This document shows, one piece after another, positions 59,233-64,000 of a DNA stretch of 64,000 nt. This DNA comes from Halovulum dunhuangense (GTDB lineage Bacteria; Pseudomonadota; Alphaproteobacteria; Rhodobacterales; Rhodobacteraceae). The notes below the pieces were generated by a model. It searched no databases. It was given only the letters and a program-made list of their open reading frames with translations, and was not told the DNA's origin. The translations under genes and the position numbers were made by a program. Location of the stretch: the NCBI RefSeq assembly GCF_013093415.1, contig NZ_JABFBC010000001.1, forward strand, positions 1,550,001 through 1,614,000, read 5' to 3'. Positions within the stretch are counted from its first letter, which is position 1; the number at the start of each line of letters is the position of its first letter.

Positions 59233-62200
59233 ATGGCGATCCCCTTTGTCAAGCAGGAACCCGGCCTGCTTCCGCGCCTTCCACTCAACCGCAAGTCGCG
59301 CGCGCGCCTCAGGCACAGGGATCGTCGGCGCTATGCCCAGCTCGAACATGCAGCCCGGCGGCTGGTGCTCGACCCGCTGGAGCCGAGGGTTCTTCTCAAT
59401 GCCGACGTGCTGGCGCTGGATCTTGCGGCGCTCTACCAGGACCAGCGGAACCATGACCTACTGATCCGGCTCCATTCCGAAGTGGCCGAGGCCGATGCCT
59501 CGGCCACTGTCGTGGAACGGGTCGAGATCGTGGACCGCAATGGCGGGCAGGTACTGGCCTTCGGGGATCTGGCGGAAATTTCGGCCGTCACGATCCTGGG
59601 CGGGGCCGGCAACGAGACTGTCACCATCGACGCCGCCAGCTTCGGCGGTACCACCCCGTTCACGGTTTCCTTCGACGGGCGCGACGGCGCCGACAACATC
59701 GTCATGGACACGGCGCGCAATGTCGGCTGGACCATCGATGCCATCAACATGGGCAGCGCGACCGACGGCCTTGTCACCCTCGACTTCGTGAATGTCGAGA
59801 TGGCGGTCGGCGCCGAGGGGAACGAGGACAGCTTTACCGTGGCCGCCACCGGCGGAATGACCGGCGGCATCGACGGGGGGGCCGCGGGCTTCGACACGCT
59901 GATCCTGGGCGAGGGCGTGTTCGATTCCGTCACCTACCGGACGGTGGATGAAACCTCGGGCTACATCCTGCGCGATGGCGACAGCCTGTTCTTCACCGGG
60001 CTCGAGCCGATCTTCGACAACCTCTCGGCCACGAACCGCATCATCGATATCAGCCCGGAAAACCCGCTGACGCTGGGGCGAACCACGGCGACGCTGACCA
60101 CGGGGACGACGACCGACTTCTTCCTCGACGGTCCCGCCTTCGAATCGATCGCCTTCGATGCGCCCACGGGCAGCCTGAAGATCACGAGCACCTATCTCGT
60201 CGGCGAACCGCTTCTCGATCCTTATGTCACCCTGACGATCGACGGTTTTTCCAGCGCCTTCACGGGCGACCTGATCGTCGAGACGGAAGCGATCATCGTC
60301 TCGGGTGGGGTGTCGATCGGGACCGCGCTCGATCCGCTGTCCTCGGTGCGCCTGACGGCGACCGATACCGCGAACGAAGGCTCGCTCACGCTTGCGAACC
60401 TGACCGGCATCGGCGGGGCAGAGGCCAGCGTCGCGGTCGGCGGCAGCATATATGCCGATGGCGCGGTGGTGATCTCCGCCAGTGCCGAGCGGATCCTTGA
60501 CGCCACGGGCGATCTGTCCTTCGACAGCCCGGGCGAGTTGAGCCCGATCCAGGTTCCCACGCTCAGCGCCACCGCGACCGTCGCGGGGACCGCCACCATC
60601 GACGCGGGCAGCTTCCTGCTGGAGGCGCGCAGCAATCTGGACATCTCGGTCGATGGCAACCAGACCCTGCTGGGCGATTTCACCCAGAACATCATAGCCG
60701 ATACCACGACCACCGCGCAGATCGCCGATGGCGCGACCGTCCGGATCGGCAGCGGCACAATCGCCGACCGGACCGCAACCGACGGCACCGCGCTGAGCGG
60801 CCTCGTGCGGGCCGAGGACACCACGAATCTGTCCATCGAACTGATCCCCGATGAAAGCGAACTCGGGCTGCTCGGCAGTTTCGGAGGCGTGCTCGAGGAT
60901 TTCGGCCTGTCCTTCGCGATCCTCACCCTGACCCGGAACACGCAGGCGCTGGTCGGCGATGCCACTTTCGGAACCACCGGCTCCGGTGCGCTGGCGGTCG
61001 AGGCGCTGAACACCGGCACGGTCACGAACAAGGTCAAGGCCAGCCTGATCGGCGTGACCTATCTGAACGGCGACGACACGCTGGTCGCCCGCATCGACGG
61101 GGCGACCGTGCGCGGCGCGTCGCTTTCGGTGCTGGCGCAGAACACCAGCACCTATTCCAGCGGCGCCAAGGTCGCGGTCAACACCATCGATGGCACCACG
61201 CTTGCCGGCATCGCCGATGCGAATGTCGATGTCACCGGCAACGTGACCGTGCTGGCCAACGACGAGACGCGGCTGGAAGTCGCGTCCGAGGATTTCGAGG
61301 GGCTTCTCACCTCTCTGAGCAAGATCGACGTCAGCGTCGCCGCCGCGATCAACCAGATGACCAAGGCGGTCACGGCGATGATCTCGGGCGGGGTGCTCGA
61401 GGGTGCCAACGTCTCGGTCACGGCGGACAACTCGCAGGTGCTGGTAAGCCGGGCCGACGCGCTCCAGGTGCAGGACGGCGATCCGACCAAGCCGAAGGCT
61501 GCGACCGTGAAATTCGGCGGGGCCTTGTCCACGAACGAGATGCTGGGCGATGCAACCGCCTATATCGCCGGCGGCGCAGATGTCACCGCATCCGGCACGC
61601 TCGACCTGATCGCGCGCAACGAAGCGATCATGGACAGCACCACCCAGGCCACGACGCGGGCCGAGGGCAGCGGCGATCAAAAGGCCTTCGCCTTCTCTGT
61701 TGCCTTCAACGTCGTCGGCTTCGACGTTGAAAACTATCTGCTTCTTGGCATCGAAGCCCTGCTTGGCCTGGGCCTTGGCGCCACCGAGGACGCGGCCAGC
61801 GCGCATGCCTATATCGATGCGGCCACCGTCACGGCGGGCGGTGCGCTGACCGTGCGGGCCGAGAACAAGGCCCTGATGAACGCGACCGTATCGAACGCGG
61901 CCGAGTCCGCGGCCACGGGCGATCCGTTCTACCAGGCGTCCGGCATGGGCTTCTCGATGATCCTTGCCAGCAACAAGGTCTCGGGCGAGGCCATCGCCGA
62001 GATCACGAACGCGCCCGGAGCCGACGCGATCGGCGGCGCAACCGTCACGGTGGAGGCGCTGGACGAAAGCGGGCTCTTCTCGAATTCCAAGGTGGTATCG
62101 TCCTCTGTCACCACCAATGACGGCGGCGCCACCGAGGTGGACGAGGCGCTTGGCGTTTCGGTCCCCGCGAAGTTCCGCACCGACGGTACCGCGGTCTTCG

Positions 62201-64000
62201 ACGAAACCGGCGTCGAACTCGGCACCACCACGCAGCAGGTGTCGTTCGGGGACCGGATCGGCACGACCGCCGATTACGAGGCGGGCGAGGATGCGGTGGG
62301 CGATCCGGCCACCGTCTATCGGTACATGGGCGCCGGCACCGTTTCGCTGGACCTGACCGCCGTCGATTTCACCGACAAGGATCTCTGGCAGGCCGTCCCC
62401 GAGACCGAGTTGATCCCCACCGGCTACAACCTGACCGAAAGCGACAGCGTGGGCTTTGGCGGCCTTGCCGTGCGCAACGAGCTGGACGCCAAGACCATCG
62501 CGCGGATCGTGGGCTCCAACGTCTCCGCGACCGGCGACATATCGGTCAAGGCGGTAGAGGCCGCGACCCTGCGCGCCACCGCGGACCTGTCGGTGGAAAG
62601 CTCGGGCGGCAGTTCCATCGACGGCGAGGGCGACTCGCTTGCCGTTGGCGGGGCGCTGACGATCAACACCGCGAACGCCTCGGCGCTGGCCTCGATCGAG
62701 GGTGGCTCGACCGTCGTGTCCAGCGGCGGCAGCGTATCGGTCGATGCGCGCAACACCGCAAGGCTCGATGCCAAGCTGACCAGCGCGGTCAGTTCTGCGG
62801 GTGACACGTTCGGCGTGCTCGTCGCCTTCAACACGCTGGGCTACGCGCCCGAGAACCTGCTGTTCCAGACGCTCGATGCGCTGATCGGCACCGATATCGG
62901 CGACAAGACCCCCTCGGACGCAGTGGCGCGGATCGTGGATTCGACCGTGCGGGGCGATACCGGCGTCAGCGTGAGCGCGACCAACTCGGCCGAGCTTGAC
63001 GCGCTGATCAATTCGGACGCCTCCTCGCTGTCCGAAGCGGCGACGGGCGCCTCGGCCAAGACCGCCTCGGGCGTGCTTGCCTCCAACATGCTGGCGGGGG
63101 CGGCGCGGGCCTATATCGCGGATACCGACGGCACGACCTCGAGCGAGGAAGTCCGCTCGGACGCCGGATCGGTGACAGTCGCTGCCAAGGACAAGACGGT
63201 CCTGACCTCCCAGACACTGATGATCAGCGGGGCCGCGCGCACGAACGACCTGGGCCTCGGTCTGCTCAACAGCTTCGCCCAGCAGCTTCTGGACCAGTAC
63301 CAGTTCACCACCAGGTCCGGCACCCAGGCGATCGATTTCGGCGCCAAGGTCTATGTCGCCTCGGACCACCCGGACGAGGCGCAGCGCGGCAAGGTCTATC
63401 AGTACATGGGGACCGCCGGGACGGTTGACCTGGGGACGATCAATTTCGCGGGCGGAACCGAGCTTAACGCCGGAGGCGCCATCAACGGCCAGGAATACTG
63501 GAAGGAACTCGACGAGACCAACGTCGTGCCGTCCTCGATCGCCTCGATGGCGATGAAGGCCATGGGGATCGGCGCGGGCGATGCCGAGGCGTATTACGCC
63601 CTGATCAGCCGCAACGAGGCCGAGGGCGGGGCCGATGCCTATATCGACGAGTACGACGTTCACGCCGCGCTCGATGTCGGTGTTACCGCCCACGAGATGG
63701 CCACGCTCAAGGCGGTCGAGGGCAGCACCGTCAGCGCCAAGGACGCCACCGGCGGCATCATCGCCACGAACGAGCTGAACTCGGCCGCGACCGCGCGCAT
63801 CACCGACAGCAACGTCACCACCGTCACGGGCGATATCCGGGTGCAGGCCTTCAACCTTGCGGTTCTGGACGCCACCACGGTGACCGAGATGAGCGTCGCG
63901 AGCGACGCGATCAGCGTCGTCGTCGCCTTCAACTCGGTCGGCTTCGACGGCTCCAACATCCTGTTCCAGGCGATCGACGCGATCCTTGGCTCCGACTACC
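59233..64000 (+). CDS. Giant LEPR-XLL repeat protein, N-terminal 1589 residues
   Basis: Open at the right edge. The N terminus is basic and lacks a standard signal peptide; residues 49-55 are the LEPRVLL box that defines LEPR-XLL proteins (very large, secreted or surface proteins of Rhodobacterales and planctomycetes). The rest is rich in Ala, Thr, Ser, Asp and Val, almost without Cys, and resembles beta-solenoid adhesins. A module near VAFN.xG occurs at codons starting 61702, 62824 and 63925, about 370 residues apart, and a YxYMG module at 62323 and 63403. GGAG lies six bases before ATG 59233. A role in adhesion or biofilm is inferred from the family type. Confidence 0.85.
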   Translation, partial: MAIPFVKQEPGLLPRLPLNRKSRARLRHRDRRRYAQLEHAARRLVLDPLEPRVLLNADVLALDLAALYQDQRNHDLLIRLHSEVAEADASATVVERVEIVDRNGGQVLAFGDLAEISAVTILGGAGNETVTIDAASFGGTTPFTVSFDGRDGADNIVMDTARNVGWTIDAINMGSATDGLVTLDFVNVEMAVGAEGNEDSFTVAATGGMTGGIDGGAAGFDTLILGEGVFDSVTYRTVDETSGYILRDGDSLFFTGLEPIFDNLSATNRIIDISPENPLTLGRTTATLTTGTTTDFFLDGPAFESIAFDAPTGSLKITSTYLVGEPLLDPYVTLTIDGFSSAFTGDLIVETEAIIVSGGVSIGTALDPLSSVRLTATDTANEGSLTLANLTGIGGAEASVAVGGSIYADGAVVISASAERILDATGDLSFDSPGELSPIQVPTLSATATVAGTATIDAGSFLLEARSNLDISVDGNQTLLGDFTQNIIADTTTTAQIADGATVRIGSGTIADRTATDGTALSGLVRAEDTTNLSIELIPDESELGLLGSFGGVLEDFGLSFAILTLTRNTQALVGDATFGTTGSGALAVEALNTGTVTNKVKASLIGVTYLNGDDTLVARIDGATVRGASLSVLAQNTSTYSSGAKVAVNTIDGTTLAGIADANVDVTGNVTVLANDETRLEVASEDFEGLLTSLSKIDVSVAAAINQMTKAVTAMISGGVLEGANVSVTADNSQVLVSRADALQVQDGDPTKPKAATVKFGGALSTNEMLGDATAYIAGGADVTASGTLDLIARNEAIMDSTTQATTRAEGSGDQKAFAFSVAFNVVGFDVENYLLLGIEALLGLGLGATEDAASAHAYIDAATVTAGGALTVRAENKALMNATVSNAAESAATGDPFYQASGMGFSMILASNKVSGEAIAEITNAPGADAIGGATVTVEALDESGLFSNSKVVSSSVTTNDGGATEVDEALGVSVPAKFRTDGTAVFDETGVELGTTTQQVSFGDRIGTTADYEAGEDAVGDPATVYRYMGAGTVSLDLTAVDFTDKDLWQAVPETELIPTGYNLTESDSVGFGGLAVRNELDAKTIARIVGSNVSATGDISVKAVEAATLRATADLSVESSGGSSIDGEGDSLAVGGALTINTANASALASIEGGSTVVSSGGSVSVDARNTARLDAKLTSAVSSAGDTFGVLVAFNTLGYAPENLLFQTLDALIGTDIGDKTPSDAVARIVDSTVRGDTGVSVSATNSAELDALINSDASSLSEAATGASAKTASGVLASNMLAGAARAYIADTDGTTSSEEVRSDAGSVTVAAKDKTVLTSQTLMISGAARTNDLGLGLLNSFAQQLLDQYQFTTRSGTQAIDFGAKVYVASDHPDEAQRGKVYQYMGTAGTVDLGTINFAGGTELNAGGAINGQEYWKELDETNVVPSSIASMAMKAMGIGAGDAEAYYALISRNEAEGGADAYIDEYDVHAALDVGVTAHEMATLKAVEGSTVSAKDATGGIIATNELNSAATARITDSNVTTVTGDIRVQAFNLAVLDATTVTEMSVASDAISVVVAFNSVGFDGSNILFQAIDAILGSDY

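Noticed and set aside
59458-63693. A 1411-codon open frame on the minus strand opposite the giant LEPR-XLL gene
   Set aside because: It is an antisense shadow of GC-rich codon bias: its translation is rich in Arg, Gly, Asp and His with no domain motif and no ribosome site, while the plus frame has the LEPRVLL box and regular repeats.
1-64000. CRISPR arrays, tRNA or rRNA genes, insertion sequences, integrase or phage genes
   Set aside because: None was seen on reading both strands: no regularly spaced exact repeats, no cloverleaf with a CCA end, no transposase motifs and no compositional island apart from short AT-rich promoter gaps.

Overview
The window reads as a chromosomal stretch of a high-GC alphaproteobacterium, most likely a marine or halotolerant member of the Rhodobacterales. 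The clues are very GC-rich coding bias, dense ATGA-coupled operons, several TRAP transporters, an ectoine operon with its own aspartokinase, molybdenum hydroxylases, and a giant LEPR-XLL surface protein. This placement is inference from gene content; no rRNA, tRNA, CRISPR array, insertion sequence or prophage was seen.

Layout. 1-11.3 kb is an exopolysaccharide/glycan locus: an export protein (cut by the left edge), a priming sugar transferase, a tiny Tat peptide coupled to a GMC oxidoreductase, and a seven-gene minus-strand operon. That operon encodes the whole GDP-D-glycero-alpha-D-manno-heptose route (gmhA, a fused guanylyltransferase/phosphatase, hddA) plus an SDR enzyme, two RmlC-like cupins and a SAF-domain oxidoreductase that probably tailor the heptose. 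A glycosyltransferase is divergent. 11.4-13.8 kb holds two FAD amino-acid/hydroxy-acid oxidases. 13.8-18.0 kb is an RND efflux pump. 18.2-20.0 kb has a DUF2892 protein, a cupin and an Ldh-family dehydrogenase. 20.0-24.6 kb has trmO and a TAXI-TRAP transporter. 24.8-27.5 kb encodes a two-subunit molybdenum hydroxylase. 27.5-31.9 kb is ectR-ectABC-ask. 31.9-39.5 kb is a TetR regulator, a three-subunit molybdenum hydroxylase and a DctPQM TRAP system.

39.6-56.5 kb is a 17-kb phosphonate supercluster on the minus strand: DUF1045 protein, phnF-G-H-I-J-K-L-M, phnC-D-E-E, hexapeptide acyltransferase, AbrB-type membrane protein, phnN, then a second phnD-C-E-E. Pho-box-like repeats and a PhnF-like palindrome mark three transcription units. 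The most remarkable item is PhnJ: it keeps the family fold motifs and the radical glycine position, but three of the four Fe-S/catalytic cysteines of the C-P lyase are replaced.

56.5-59.0 kb has a HlyD-type adaptor and a coupled methyltransferase/P-loop kinase pair. From 59.2 kb to the right edge runs the N-terminal part of a giant LEPR-XLL protein with a repeat of about 370 residues.

Several transporter operons carry a perfect GC-rich stem-loop right after the solute-binding-protein gene, and one cupin gene has its ribosome-binding site inside a perfect hairpin.
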